Below, in pieces: positions 1 through 8,127 of a DNA stretch of 64,000 nt. Under the pieces are notes generated by a model. That model saw only the letters and a list, made by a program, of their open reading frames with translations, was not told the DNA's origin and did no database searches. The DNA comes from Streptomyces sp. NBC_00425 (lineage in GTDB: Bacteria; Actinomycetota; Actinomycetes; Streptomycetales; Streptomycetaceae). Position 1 is the stretch's first letter. Every line of letters begins with the position of its first letter. Made by a program: the position numbers and the translations under genes. The DNA lies in the NCBI RefSeq assembly GCF_036030735.1, contig NZ_CP107928.1, positions 7,688,001 through 7,752,000 on the forward strand, given 5' to 3'.

Positions 1-1
1 T

Positions 2-1600
2 CCCGCGGCCGGTGAGCCGTCGCGCCCGGCGACCGGTGGGCCCGGGCCTCACGCAGCCGCCGAACCCCCGCACCCCCCGACCGATGGGCCCCAGCACCCT
101 CCGGCGGGCGCCACGACCGGGGGCACACGGCCTTCCGCAGCCGCCGAGTCGTCGCGACCCGCGGCCGGTGATGCTCGGCGCTCCCCGTCCGTCGAGGCCT
201 CGCGTCCCCCGGTCGGTGACAGCACGCCCGCCGCCCCTGCCGACGGGCCGGACGCCCGCAGCGGGCCGTCCGGTCAGGCCGCCGGCCCCACCGCCGGCCC
301 AGGTCCCTTCCGGCCCTTCGACCCCGCCCCTCGGCCCGTTCGGTCGGACGCCTCTGGCACCACCCCTCCGGCCGCCCCGCGCCCCGCCGACGGCGACGAC
401 CCACGCGCCTCGGACCGGCAGGGTCCGCGGCCTGCCCCCGGTGGGTGGGACGACCCGTGCCCCGCCGGTGCCGAGAGCGCCCGTTCCGCCGGTGGCGGGA
501 GTGTGCACACGTCCGACCGAGCCTGGACGCCGCTCCCGCGGGACTGGGTGCCCGCGCCGGAGGCGTCCCGCGCCGGCTTCCCGAGCGTCCCGCAGCCGGA
601 CGACGGACCGGCGTGGAGTCCCGCCGCCGCCCTGCGGCAACCCGACTTCGCCGTGCCGCCCCCGTCCGCGCCCCCCGCGCCGGAGGCTCCACGGCGGCCC
701 GAGACGGCTCCCGACGCGGCGGGCGGACCCGACCCGTCCCTCTCCTGGAGCGCTCCCATGTCCCCGGGCGGCGGCCACGGCGCCCGGCGGCCCGTGGTGA
801 CGTTCGGGCGGCCCGAGGGATACCGCGACACGCCCTGGATCCTCGGCCGACGGGGACGCACCGCCGCGGCCGCCGTGTGCGTCGTCCTCGGGCTCGGCCT
901 CATCGGCGGTGCCCTGACCGGCAGTTGGCTCGTCGGAGGCTCGGGGGACGGCGCCGATCGCAGTGCCTACGTCACCGCCGGCGGCCTGTGGCACAACGTG
1001 CCCGTGGACCGGCTGTTCCCGCCCACGGTGGACGGGCAGGGCGCCGGTCCCGGCGGCGCCGACCGCGCCTGGACGCGGATCGCCGTCGCCCCGGACGGCG
1101 GCTGTGCCGACGCCTTCGATCCCCTGCTGACGAAGGTCCTCGCCCCGGTCGGCTGCGAGCGGCTGCTGCGGGCCACCTACACCGACGCCACCCAGAGCTA
1201 TGTGACCACCGTCGGCCTGCTGTTCACCAAGGCGGACGCGCCCGCCATGCGCTCCCTCGACGCCCGCGTCACGAAGGAGGGCCTGGCGAGGCGGGCGGAT
1301 CTGATGCCCCGTCCGTACGCCGCGAAAGGCACCGTGGCCGCCGCCTTCGGCGACAGGCAGCGCGCCGCGTGGACGCTCTCCGTGCTGACGGACGCGCCGG
1401 TCGTCGTGTACGCCGTCTCCGGCTGGGCCGACGGCCGCACCGTGGACACCCCGCAGCCCGCTCCCGTCGCCACCGCGACCGGCGCCACGACCGCCCCCGC
1501 CCAGGCGGGTCTCGGCAACGAGGCACAGGGCCTCGCCGACCGCATCGAACGCGGACTGCGCAAGACCGTCGTCACGCCGCCCTCGGAGCAGCCCTCATGA
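2..1600 (+). CDS. Pro/Ala-rich single-span membrane protein (5' end outside window)
   Basis: The reading frame is open from the first bases of the window, with the same Pro/Ala/Gly/Ser-rich composition as the annotated-looking part, so the gene most likely starts upstream; a GTG at 503 is the first good in-window start but lacks a clear ribosome site. About 270 residues of low-complexity, presumably cytoplasmic, sequence lead to one transmembrane helix (coded near 860-940, AVCVVLGLGLIGGAL) and a roughly 200-residue outer domain with two cysteines (GGCADAF, VGCERLL). No known domain recognised. Its stop overlaps the start of the subtilase gene (ATGA at 1597-1600), so the two are translationally coupled; the pairing with a mycosin suggests an envelope role, by inference only. 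Confidence 0.75.
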   Translation, partial: PAAGEPSRPATGGPGPHAAAEPPHPPTDGPQHPPAGATTGGTRPSAAAESSRPAAGDARRSPSVEASRPPVGDSTPAAPADGPDARSGPSGQAAGPTAGPGPFRPFDPAPRPVRSDASGTTPPAAPRPADGDDPRASDRQGPRPAPGGWDDPCPAGAESARSAGGGSVHTSDRAWTPLPRDWVPAPEASRAGFPSVPQPDDGPAWSPAAALRQPDFAVPPPSAPPAPEAPRRPETAPDAAGGPDPSLSWSAPMSPGGGHGARRPVVTFGRPEGYRDTPWILGRRGRTAAAAVCVVLGLGLIGGALTGSWLVGGSGDGADRSAYVTAGGLWHNVPVDRLFPPTVDGQGAGPGGADRAWTRIAVAPDGGCADAFDPLLTKVLAPVGCERLLRATYTDATQSYVTTVGLLFTKADAPAMRSLDARVTKEGLARRADLMPRPYAAKGTVAAAFGDRQRAAWTLSVLTDAPVVVYAVSGWADGRTVDTPQPAPVATATGATTAPAQAGLGNEAQGLADRIERGLRKTVVTPPSEQPS

Positions 1601-2793
1601 GCCGACGCACCACCGCCCGCAGGGCGGGCCTCCTCAGCTGCCTGCTCGCGTGCTCCGTCGCGTTCCTGCCGGCCGCCCAGGCCCACGCCGACGGCATCCG
1701 CGCCCAGCAGTGGGCCCTGACCGCCCTGCACACCGAGCAGGCCTGGCAGACCACCAAGGGGAAGGGCGTCACGGTCGCGGTCCTGGACACCGGCGTCGAG
1801 GCCGACCACCCCGACCTCGTCGGCAACGTCCTCACCGGAAAGGACCTCGTGGGCTTCGGCGCCGCGCGCGGCGACCGCGCCTGGGCCCGTCACGGCACCG
1901 CCATGGCCAGCATCATCGCCGGTCACGGCCATGGCTACGGCGACGGCGACGGTGTGCTCGGCGTCGCGCCGGAGGCGAAGATCCTCCCCGTCCGCGTGAT
2001 CCTCGAGGACGGCGACCCCCAGCGCACCAAGGCCCGCAACACCCGCGGCAACGCCCTCGCCGAGGGCATCCGCTGGGCCGCCGACCAGGGCGCCGACGTC
2101 ATCAACCTCTCCCTCGGCGACGACTCCGCCTCGGCGCATCCGGAACCCGCCGAGGACGAGGCCGTCCAGTACGCGCTGAAGAAGGGGTCGGTCGTCGTCG
2201 CCTCGGCCGGCAACGGCGGCGAGAAGGGCGACCACATCTCCTACCCGGCCGCCTACCCGGGCGTCATCGCCGCGACCGCCGTCGACCGCTACGGCACCCG
2301 CGCGTCCTTCTCCACCCGCCGCTGGTACGCCACGGTCAGCGCGCCCGGCGTCGACGTCGTCATCGCCGATCCGGACCACAAGTACTACCAGGGCTGGGGG
2401 ACCAGCGCGGCCTCCGCGTTCGTCTCGGGGGCGGTGGCGCTGGTCAAGGCCGCCCACCCCGGTCTGACCCCGGCGCAGATCAAGAAGCTCCTGGAGGACA
2501 CCGCCCGCAACGCCCCGAACGGCGGCCGCGACGACTCCCGCGGGTACGGCTTCATCGACCCGGCCGCGGCGATCAGGACCGCGGGCCGCCTCGCGCCCGA
2601 GAACCTGCAGTCCGCGGCCTACGGCGAGCGGTACTTCGGCTCCGGGCCGGAGGAGCCGAAGGCGGACGACACGACGTCGAGCTGGGCCGGGCTGCTCGCG
2701 GGCGGCGCCGGGGGCGTGCTGTCGGTGACGGCGGTCCTGCTGTGGCGGGGCCGCCGAGAACGCGACCCGCACGAGCCCTACGAGGTTCTCTAG
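1597..2793 (+). CDS. Mycosin-like S8 subtilisin family serine protease
   Basis: 398-residue membrane-anchored subtilase. A signal peptide (residues 1-32, cleavage near AHA-DG) is followed by the catalytic domain with Asp64 (VAVLDTGVE), His99 (RHGTAMA), oxyanion Asn206 (SAGNGG) and Ser270 (GTSAASA), and a C-terminal transmembrane helix (WAGLLAGGAGG...) with a short basic tail. This layout is that of MycP mycosins, the proteases attached to type VII secretion systems. No ESX ATPase, EccB/C/D or WXG100 gene is visible nearby, so the substrate is unknown. Start ATG at 1597 is chosen because it overlaps the upstream stop; the frame is also open upstream but without a sensible protein. Confidence 0.9.
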   Translation: MSRRTTARRAGLLSCLLACSVAFLPAAQAHADGIRAQQWALTALHTEQAWQTTKGKGVTVAVLDTGVEADHPDLVGNVLTGKDLVGFGAARGDRAWARHGTAMASIIAGHGHGYGDGDGVLGVAPEAKILPVRVILEDGDPQRTKARNTRGNALAEGIRWAADQGADVINLSLGDDSASAHPEPAEDEAVQYALKKGSVVVASAGNGGEKGDHISYPAAYPGVIAATAVDRYGTRASFSTRRWYATVSAPGVDVVIADPDHKYYQGWGTSAASAFVSGAVALVKAAHPGLTPAQIKKLLEDTARNAPNGGRDDSRGYGFIDPAAAIRTAGRLAPENLQSAAYGERYFGSGPEEPKADDTTSSWAGLLAGGAGGVLSVTAVLLWRGRRERDPHEPYEVL

Positions 2794-2815
2794 CCGTCCC
2801 CGTGAGCACAGACAG

Positions 2816-2830
2816 GGCCGGGCCCCGGCC
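2816..2830. terminator. GC hairpin between convergent genes
   Basis: A 7-bp inverted repeat GGCCGGG/CCCGGCC with almost no loop lies between the 3' ends of the subtilase gene and the oppositely oriented beta-lactamase-fold gene. It has no U-tract, as is common for Streptomyces terminators. It could serve both genes. Confidence 0.4.
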
Positions 2831-2838
2831 CGGTACGG

Positions 2839-3885
2839 CTACCCGGCGGCGGAAGCGGAGCCGGACACCGCCGGCGCCGACGGCGTCGGTGACCCGGACG
2901 CCGATCCCGCGGCGTCGCCGCCCGCGACGACCCCCACCGCCGCCTTCGCCACCGTCTCCACCAGGGAGATCCCCGCGGCCTGCGTGGCGTTGCCGTTCGA
3001 CAGCACGGACACCAGGTAGTCGCGGCCGCCGGCGGTCACCCGCCCGATGCTGTCGACGTCCCACAGCCCGGTCGTGCTGCGCGCCAGCCAGCCGTTCTTC
3101 AGCGCCCACGAGGAGCCCTCGGCCGCGGCCGAGACGCCCCACCGCTGGCCCGGGGCGATCCGTCCCATCAGGCCCTGCAGATACGACCGCGACGTCTCGC
3201 TCAGTTCCGACGAGTCGCCGAACACCTGTTGCAGCAGCGTGAGTTGGTCGGCGGCCGTGGTCTGGGTCAGTCCCCACAGCATGTCCTCGCCGCCCGCGGT
3301 GTCCGTCAGCCCGAACCGCTCGTTCGCCGCGTCGAGTCCCTGGGCCTGCCCGATGCTCCGCCACAGTGCCGACGCCGAGTCGTTGTCGCTGTTCTCGATC
3401 ATCGCGGCGGCGTACGCCTTCTCGGCCGCCGTGAGGTGACGGTCGGCGTCCTGCGCCTGCAGCAGCAGAGCCGCCAGGATGTCCACCTTCACGATGCTCG
3501 CCGTGTCGAAGGCGCCCTCGCCGTACACGGCGGTGTCCCTGGAGTCCACGGCGAGCACCGCCACGGACACGGCGGCCCGGCCCGGCACGGTCACCGACTT
3601 CATCGCCGACGTCAGCAGCGCGTCGTGGTCCTTCCCGGGTACCGCCACGGGCTCCACCGCCACCTCCCCGCCTCCCGTTCCGGACGCCGAGCCGGACGGC
3701 GGCGTCGTCGTCGTTGCAGGGGACGACGATACGGCTCCCGCACGCGGGAGCGACTGCTTCTTCACGTAGACGGTCCCGCCCGCCGTCACCCCGAGGACGG
3801 CCGCCACGGCGAGCGCGACCGGGAGGAACGGACGGCGCCGGGAGGGACGAGCGCGGCGACTGCGACGTGCTCCGGAGGACTCCAT
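2839..3885 (-). CDS. Serine beta-lactamase/penicillin-binding fold protein, membrane anchored
   Basis: 348 residues. A basic N-terminus and one transmembrane helix (residues 20-37) are followed by a Ser/Thr/Pro linker and a class A-type SxxK domain: Ser130-IVK133, SDN at 166-168, and KNG at 263-265 replacing the usual KTG. I do not see the ExxLN omega-loop motif that class A beta-lactamases need for deacylation, so the protein may bind or process peptidoglycan peptides rather than degrade beta-lactams. The Ala/Ser/Gly-rich C-terminus is probably disordered. Start ATG at 3885 (reverse). It is a single gene with its own upstream region. Confidence 0.85.
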   Translation of the reverse strand: MESSGARRSRRARPSRRRPFLPVALAVAAVLGVTAGGTVYVKKQSLPRAGAVSSSPATTTTPPSGSASGTGGGEVAVEPVAVPGKDHDALLTSAMKSVTVPGRAAVSVAVLAVDSRDTAVYGEGAFDTASIVKVDILAALLLQAQDADRHLTAAEKAYAAAMIENSDNDSASALWRSIGQAQGLDAANERFGLTDTAGGEDMLWGLTQTTAADQLTLLQQVFGDSSELSETSRSYLQGLMGRIAPGQRWGVSAAAEGSSWALKNGWLARSTTGLWDVDSIGRVTAGGRDYLVSVLSNGNATQAAGISLVETVAKAAVGVVAGGDAAGSASGSPTPSAPAVSGSASAAG

Positions 3886-4035
3886 GCCCGCGATGCTGGA
3901 GGCGGTGACTGTGCGGACCGTGGGGCCGGCGTAAGAGCTGCCTCAGCGGGGACTGAGAATCCCGTGAAAGCGGTCACCGCCGTGTTTCCGGCCCGGCCCG
4001 AGGCCGGCGGCGTCCCCCCGATAGGGTCGACGACC

Positions 4036-4767
4036 GTGGCGAACAAGAACATTCCCGACCCCGGATTCTCCGACGACGACGGCTCGGCCGACCCCCGGCT
4101 GAGCGCGGCGCTCGCCGCCTGGGCCGAGGATCGCAGCGCCGTGGGACCTGTGCTGGAGGCCCTCAGCGGCGCCCGGCTCCTGGTGCCCGTGGTGGCCGTC
4201 CTCGGCGAGGTGGAGGAGGACGAGAACGGACTGCGCCGCGAGAAGACCAGCGACATGGCCGTTCCGACCCTGAAGGCCGGTGCGCGCACCGCCCTGCCCG
4301 CCTTCAGCTCCACCGACACCCTCGCCCGCTGGGACCCCGAGGCCCGCCCGGTGGCCGTTCCCCTGCACCAGGCGCTGCAGGCGGCCGCGCACGAGAAGGC
4401 GGACACGCTCGTCCTCGACCTGGCCGGACCGGTGCCGTTCGAACTGACCGGGCCGGCGCTCCTGGCGCTCGCGGAGGGCCGCACCTCCATCGACCCGCTC
4501 GCCGACCCGGCGGTCGTCGCCGCGGTCCGGGCCGCCGTCGCCGCCGGACCGGAGGTCGTCCGCGCCCACCTCGGACCGGGCGGGGCGGACGGCATCCTGG
4601 CCCTCGTGCTCGACCCGTCGGCCGATCCGGCCGAGGCCGCCCGGGCGGTTGCCCGTCGGCTGGCCGCCGACGAGACGCTGAGGGCCCGCCTGGTGCGCGG
4701 TCTCGACCTGGCACTGCTGCCGGCCGGGTCCACGCCCCCGGGCGAGCCCCTGTACGTCCGCGGATGA
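4036..4767 (+). CDS. SseB family protein
   Basis: 243-residue cytoplasmic protein with the SseB N-terminal domain signature (RLLVPVVAVLGE..., KTSDMAVPTLKAG..., ALPAFSSTDTLARW, RPVAVPL), followed by a C-terminal helical region. Function of SseB proteins in actinomycetes is not established. GTG at 4036 gives a start typical for the family; an in-frame GTG at 3964 would add 24 unlikely residues. The gene converges with the DUF1844 gene. Confidence 0.85.
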   Translation: MANKNIPDPGFSDDDGSADPRLSAALAAWAEDRSAVGPVLEALSGARLLVPVVAVLGEVEEDENGLRREKTSDMAVPTLKAGARTALPAFSSTDTLARWDPEARPVAVPLHQALQAAAHEKADTLVLDLAGPVPFELTGPALLALAEGRTSIDPLADPAVVAAVRAAVAAGPEVVRAHLGPGGADGILALVLDPSADPAEAARAVARRLAADETLRARLVRGLDLALLPAGSTPPGEPLYVRG

Positions 4768-4799
4768 ACCGTCCGCGGATCGAACCGTCCGCGGATCAG
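4756..4799 (+). repeat. 16-bp tandem repeat, almost three copies, at a gene end
   Basis: GTCCGCGGATCGAACC occurs at 4771-4786, with a 15-bp version (one base missing) at 4756-4770 and a truncated version at 4787-4799. The array covers the stop codon of the SseB gene and reaches the stop codon of the convergent DUF1844 gene, so it fills the whole intergenic gap. Confidence 0.8.
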
Positions 4800-5164
4800 C
4801 CGTAGATCGGGCCCGTGTACTTCTCGCCCGGGCCCTGCCCCGGCTCGTCCGGCACGACCGACGCCTCGCGAAACGCCAGCTGCAGCGACTTCAGGCCGTC
4901 GCGCAGCGGCGCGGCGTGGAAGGAGCTGATCTCGGTGGTGCTCGCGTCCAGCAGCCCGGCGAGGGCGGTGACCAGCTTGCGGGCCTCGTCCAGGTCCTTG
5001 TACTTGTCGCCCTCCTCGGTCAGCCCGAGTTTCACGGCGGCGGCGCTCATCAGGTTCACGGCGACCGTCACGATCACCTCGACGGCGGGGACCTCGGCGA
5101 TGTCGCGGGTCATGTCGTCGAAGTCGGGGGAGCCGGCCGCATCGCCGGGAGAGGTGTCACTCAT
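4796..5164 (-). CDS. DUF1844 domain-containing protein
   Basis: 122-residue small acidic protein with the DUF1844 core (VPAVEVIVTVAVNLMSAAAVKLGL...). It is largely alpha-helical, with no signal peptide. Start ATG at 5164 (MSDTSPG) is preferred over the GTG three codons upstream. Actinobacteria often carry this gene beside infC, as here, but its function is unknown. Transcribed away from infC. Confidence 0.85.
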   Translation of the reverse strand: MSDTSPGDAAGSPDFDDMTRDIAEVPAVEVIVTVAVNLMSAAAVKLGLTEEGDKYKDLDEARKLVTALAGLLDASTTEISSFHAAPLRDGLKSLQLAFREASVVPDEPGQGPGEKYTGPIYG

Positions 5165-5196
5165 GCCCCACACGATAGGACCCGCCGCACGCCCCC

Positions 5197-5227
5197 TTGA
5201 CAGCAGGAGGCGGGCGACCGCTGATTA
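5197..5227 (+). promoter_or_regulatory. Candidate promoter for the infC-rpmI-rplT operon
   Basis: A consensus -35 TTGACA at 5197-5202 is followed 18-19 bases later by a weak -10 (CTGATTA region, 5221-5227). The position, about 345 bases before infC, would give a long leader containing the hairpins described next. The -10 assignment is uncertain. Confidence 0.4.
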
Positions 5228-5229
5228 GC

Positions 5230-5572
5230 GCCCGCCTGTCCGAGCTGCTAATCTCGTGTCACGACCGGTCGGACACGCGTGCCATCCAGCAGGCGGACCC
5301 GGCCCACAAGTGGAGGCTCCGAACTCCCACCCGATCGTCCCTCGAGGACGGCGGGTCACCCCGGTCAGGCGGTCACCATCGTTCCGTACGGACGATGGAA
5401 TCGCCCGGTAGTGCGCCCCGCGATCCTCGCGGCGGTGCTCCGGTAGTGCTTGGAGCCCCGCATGTGATCGTTCGGGGCATTTTTTGTGCGTCGACGTGGT
5501 TGAAAACATATCGAACACAGACGTTACGTGGCTGTCCGCCAGACTGCCGTGTGGTGCTACCGAGGAGGATCC
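5230..5572 (+). ncRNA. Structured infC leader with internal hairpins
   Basis: The roughly 340-base untranslated stretch before infC holds at least three stem-loops: 5376-5398 (CCATCG/CGATGG around TCCGTACGGA), 5418-5432 (CCGCGA/TCGCGG) and the terminator at 5455-5485. A short unit CCGGTAGTGC...GCCCCGC is duplicated at about 5404-5421 and 5441-5461, so the 3' strand of the terminator stem (CGGGGC) could pair with either copy. This is the layout of a transcription-attenuation leader. I do not recognise a named RNA family. Confidence 0.55.
5455..5485 (+). terminator. Intrinsic terminator inside the infC leader (attenuator)
   Basis: Stem GCCCCG (5455-5460) / CGGGGC (5473-5478) with a 12-base loop is followed by A and six T (5480-5485). 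A U-tract like this is rare in such GC-rich DNA. It sits about 90 bases upstream of infC in the sense direction, which implies premature termination control of the IF3/L35/L20 operon. Confidence 0.75.
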
Positions 5573-5575
5573 ATC
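5562..5575 (+). promoter_or_regulatory. Ribosome binding site and AUC start codon of infC
   Basis: GAGGAGG (5562-5568) is followed four bases later by ATC (5573-5575). Homology of IF3 begins here ([19 protein letters not shown]), and the in-frame GTG codons upstream (5528, 5549) would put this Shine-Dalgarno inside the coding region. Rare AUN starts are the hallmark of autoregulated infC genes (AUU in E. coli). Confidence 0.75.
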
Positions 5576-6250
5576 AGCACCGAGCCCCGCATCAACGACC
5601 GGATTCGCGTTCCCGAAGTGCGACTTGTCGGTCCCAGTGGCGAGCAGGTCGGCATCGTGCCGCTTGCCAAGGCACTGGAGCTTGCGCAGGAGTACGACCT
5701 CGACCTGGTCGAGGTGGCGGCGAGCGCACGCCCGCCGGTCTGCAAGCTCATGGACTACGGGAAGTTCAAGTACGAGTCGGCCATGAAGGCCCGTGAGGCG
5801 CGCAAGAACCAGGCGCACACGGTCATCAAGGAAATGAAGCTCCGGCCGAAGATCGACCCGCACGACTACGACACCAAAAAGGGTCACGTCGTCCGGTTCC
5901 TCAAGCAGGGCGACAAGGTCAAGATCACGATCATGTTCCGCGGCCGCGAGCAGTCCCGCCCCGAACTGGGCTACCGACTGCTGCAGCGTCTCGCGGAGGA
6001 CGTCCAGGACCTCGGGTTCATCGAGTCGAACCCGAAGCAGGACGGCCGCAACATGATCATGGTCCTCGGTCCGCACAAGAAGAAGACCGAGGCCATGGCC
6101 GAGGCCCGTCAGGCGCAGGAGGCCCGCAAGGCCGAGGCGAAGGCCAACCCGGGCCGTTCGCAGAACGCCGCGGACGCCGACGCCGTGAACGCCGAGGCAG
6201 ACGTCGAAGCAGACGTCGAGGCCCCTGCCGAGGCTTCCGCCGAGGCGTGA
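5573..6250 (+). CDS. infC: Translation initiation factor IF-3
   Basis: 225 residues from the AUC start. N-domain ([43 protein letters not shown]) and C-domain ([31 protein letters not shown]) are intact. IF3 binds the 30S subunit, prevents premature 50S joining and rejects non-canonical start codons, so an AUC start lets excess IF3 repress its own synthesis. The C-terminus has an additional Ala/Glu/Asp-rich tail of about 40 residues ([17 protein letters not shown]) seen in streptomycete IF3 and absent in E. coli. First gene of the infC-rpmI-rplT operon, preceded by the attenuator leader. Confidence 0.97.
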   Translation: MSTEPRINDRIRVPEVRLVGPSGEQVGIVPLAKALELAQEYDLDLVEVAASARPPVCKLMDYGKFKYESAMKAREARKNQAHTVIKEMKLRPKIDPHDYDTKKGHVVRFLKQGDKVKITIMFRGREQSRPELGYRLLQRLAEDVQDLGFIESNPKQDGRNMIMVLGPHKKKTEAMAEARQAQEARKAEAKANPGRSQNAADADAVNAEADVEADVEAPAEASAEA

Positions 6251-6357
6251 TCCACGGGGCGCGAGTCCCGAGGGCGTATCCGATACAAGCGACGTTCCAC
6301 CGTGCCCGGTTTTACGACCGGGCACCGGAACGCCACCGACGAGGAGAGAACGGCGCT

Positions 6358-6552
6358 ATGCCGAAGAACAAGTCGCACAGCGGTGCCAGTAAGCGCTTCA
6401 AGATCACCGGCTCCGGCAAGGTGCTCCGTGAGCGCGCCGGCAAGCGCCACCTGCTCGAGCACAAGTCGTCCCGCGTGACGCGTCGCCTCACCGGCAACGC
6501 CGAGATGGCCCCGGGCGACGCCGCGAAGATCAAGAAGCTTCTCGGCAAGTGA
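6358..6552 (+). CDS. rpmI: 50S ribosomal protein L35
   Basis: 64 residues, full length for bL35: [18 protein letters not shown], basic throughout, ending [11 protein letters not shown] at 6358 with a GAGGAGAG ribosome site about 10 bases upstream; the frame extends upstream but without homology. It lies between infC and rplT as in most bacteria. Confidence 0.98.
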   Translation: MPKNKSHSGASKRFKITGSGKVLRERAGKRHLLEHKSSRVTRRLTGNAEMAPGDAAKIKKLLGK

Positions 6553-6648
6553 CGTCAGGCGCAACCATCGCGTCTGATCCCTGACCGGGACCCAATCGTT
6601 TCCGGGTCGTGTGAGTCCAACCGCGGCCCCGCTACAAGGAGTTAACAA

Positions 6649-7032
6649 GTGGCACGCGTCAAGCGGGCAGTCAACGCCCACAAGAAGCGCCGGGCGATCC
6701 TCGAGGCGGCCTCCGGCTACCGCGGTCAGCGTTCGCGCCTGTACCGCAAGGCCAAGGAGCAGGTCACCCACTCGCTGGTCTACAACTACAACGACCGCAA
6801 GAAGCGCAAGGGCGACTTCCGTCAGCTGTGGATCCAGCGCATCAACGCTGCGGCCCGCCAGAACGGCATGACGTACAACCGCCTCATCCAGGGTCTGAAG
6901 GCCGCGAACATCGAGGTCGACCGCAAGATCCTGGCCGAGCTGGCCGTGAACGACGCCACCGCGTTCGCCGCGCTGGTCGAGGTCGCGCAGAAGGCCCTCC
7001 CCGCGGACGTGAACGCGCCCAAGGCCGCGTGA
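6649..7032 (+). CDS. rplT: 50S ribosomal protein L20
   Basis: 127 residues, normal bL20 length: [37 protein letters not shown] is the conserved 23S-binding N-terminus. GTG start with AAGGAG upstream (6636-6641). Last gene of the operon; L20 is the autogenous repressor of this operon in E. coli and Bacillus, which makes the leader upstream of infC a candidate target, by inference. Confidence 0.98.
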   Translation: MARVKRAVNAHKKRRAILEAASGYRGQRSRLYRKAKEQVTHSLVYNYNDRKKRKGDFRQLWIQRINAAARQNGMTYNRLIQGLKAANIEVDRKILAELAVNDATAFAALVEVAQKALPADVNAPKAA

Positions 7033-7061
7033 CGCTGCGCTGGCTCTGAGCCGACGTGACT

Positions 7062-7094
7062 GGACCCGCAGGTTTTCTGACCTGCGGGTCCTTT
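7062..7094 (+). terminator. Terminator of the infC-rpmI-rplT operon
   Basis: A perfect 12-bp stem GGACCCGCAGGT/ACCTGCGGGTCC (7062-7073 and 7080-7091) with a 6-base loop is followed by TTT. It lies 30 bases after the rplT stop. Confidence 0.9.
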
Positions 7095-7148
7095 GCTGCT
7101 GACGCCCGCCGAGGCCGTCCGTTCGGGTGCGGGCCGCCGGTCGCCGGT

Positions 7149-7168
7149 CGCGCAGTTCCCCGCGCCCC
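7149..7168 (+). repeat. Streptomyces intergenic repeat, single copy
   Basis: CGCGCAGTTCCCCGCGCCCC, the same 20-mer core that is repeated three times at 29811-29918. It lies between the L20 terminator and the rRNA methylase gene. Confidence 0.8.
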
Positions 7169-7219
7169 AGGTCGGATCACTCGCGCCGGCCGAAAGTCAA
7201 TTGAGTTGCGAAGGTGAAC

Positions 7220-8080
7220 ATGCCCCCCGCCAGCCCCGAGCTGATCTCCCCCCGCTCCCCGCGCGTCTCCGCCGCCCGGCGGCTCGCCAGGCGGAACTTC
7301 CGGGGCAAGGAGCGGCTCTTCCTCGCGGAGGGACCGCAGGCCGTGCGGGAGGCGGCCGCGCACCGGGCCGACGGCGAGGCGACGCTGGTGGAGCTGTTCG
7401 CCACCGTCGAGGCCGCCGAACGCCATGCCGGCATCATTGCCGAGGCCCGCGCCGCCGGCGCCCGGGTGCACCTGGCCGCCGAGCAGGTCATCGAGGACGT
7501 CTCCACCACCGTCACCCCGCAGGGTCTCGTCGGGATCTGCCGGTTCGTGGACACGCCGTTCGAGGACGTGCTCGCCGCCCGGCCGAAGCTCGTCGCCGTC
7601 CTGGCCCATGTGCGCGACCCCGGCAACGCCGGCACCGTGCTGCGCTGCGCGGACGCCGCGGGCGCCGAGGCCGTCGTGCTGACCGACGCCTCGGTGGACC
7701 TCTACAACCCCAAGGCCGTCCGGGCCTCCGTCGGCTCCCTCTTCCATCTGCCCGTCGCCGTCGGCGTCCCCGTCGAGCAGGCCGTGGCCGGACTGAGGGC
7801 GGCCGGGGTGCGCGTCCTCGCCGCCGACGGCGCGGGCGACCACGACCTCGACGACGAGCTCGACCGGCGGGCCATGGGCGGCCCCACCGCCTGGGTGTTC
7901 GGCAACGAGGCCTGGGGGTTGCCGGAGGAGACGCGGGCTCTCGCGGACGCCGTCGTGCGCGTTCCGATCCACGGAAAGGCCGAGAGCCTGAACCTCGCGA
8001 CCGCAGCCGCCGTATGTCTCTACGCATCGGCCCGTGCACAGCGCGCCTCCGGAGGGTGCCGCTCCGTCACCGCCAGCTAG
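7220..8080 (+). CDS. TrmH/SpoU family RNA 2'-O-ribose methyltransferase
   Basis: 286 residues. An N-terminal substrate-binding domain (ARRNFRGKERLFLAEGPQAVREA) precedes a SPOUT domain with the three SpoU motifs: HVRDPGNAGTVLRCADAAG (motif 1), WVFGNEAWGLP (motif 2) and IPIHGKAESLNLATAAAVCLY-type motif 3. It uses SAM to methylate the 2'-hydroxyl of a ribose in rRNA or tRNA; the exact nucleotide cannot be told from sequence. ATG at 7220 is preferred over the GTG two codons earlier because GAAGG ends five bases before it. It may be co-transcribed with the histidine kinase 47 bases downstream. Confidence 0.92.
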   Translation: MPPASPELISPRSPRVSAARRLARRNFRGKERLFLAEGPQAVREAAAHRADGEATLVELFATVEAAERHAGIIAEARAAGARVHLAAEQVIEDVSTTVTPQGLVGICRFVDTPFEDVLAARPKLVAVLAHVRDPGNAGTVLRCADAAGAEAVVLTDASVDLYNPKAVRASVGSLFHLPVAVGVPVEQAVAGLRAAGVRVLAADGAGDHDLDDELDRRAMGGPTAWVFGNEAWGLPEETRALADAVVRVPIHGKAESLNLATAAAVCLYASARAQRASGGCRSVTAS

Positions 8081-8127
8081 TAGGGTGACGTGCTCGGGGC
8101 TCCTCGTCTGGGAGGTGGGGTACGGGG

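Noticed and set aside
12..800. Open frame at the left edge in another frame
   Set aside because: It lies over the Pro/Ala-rich gene, whose frame continues into a transmembrane helix and a folded domain, and is Arg/Pro noise.
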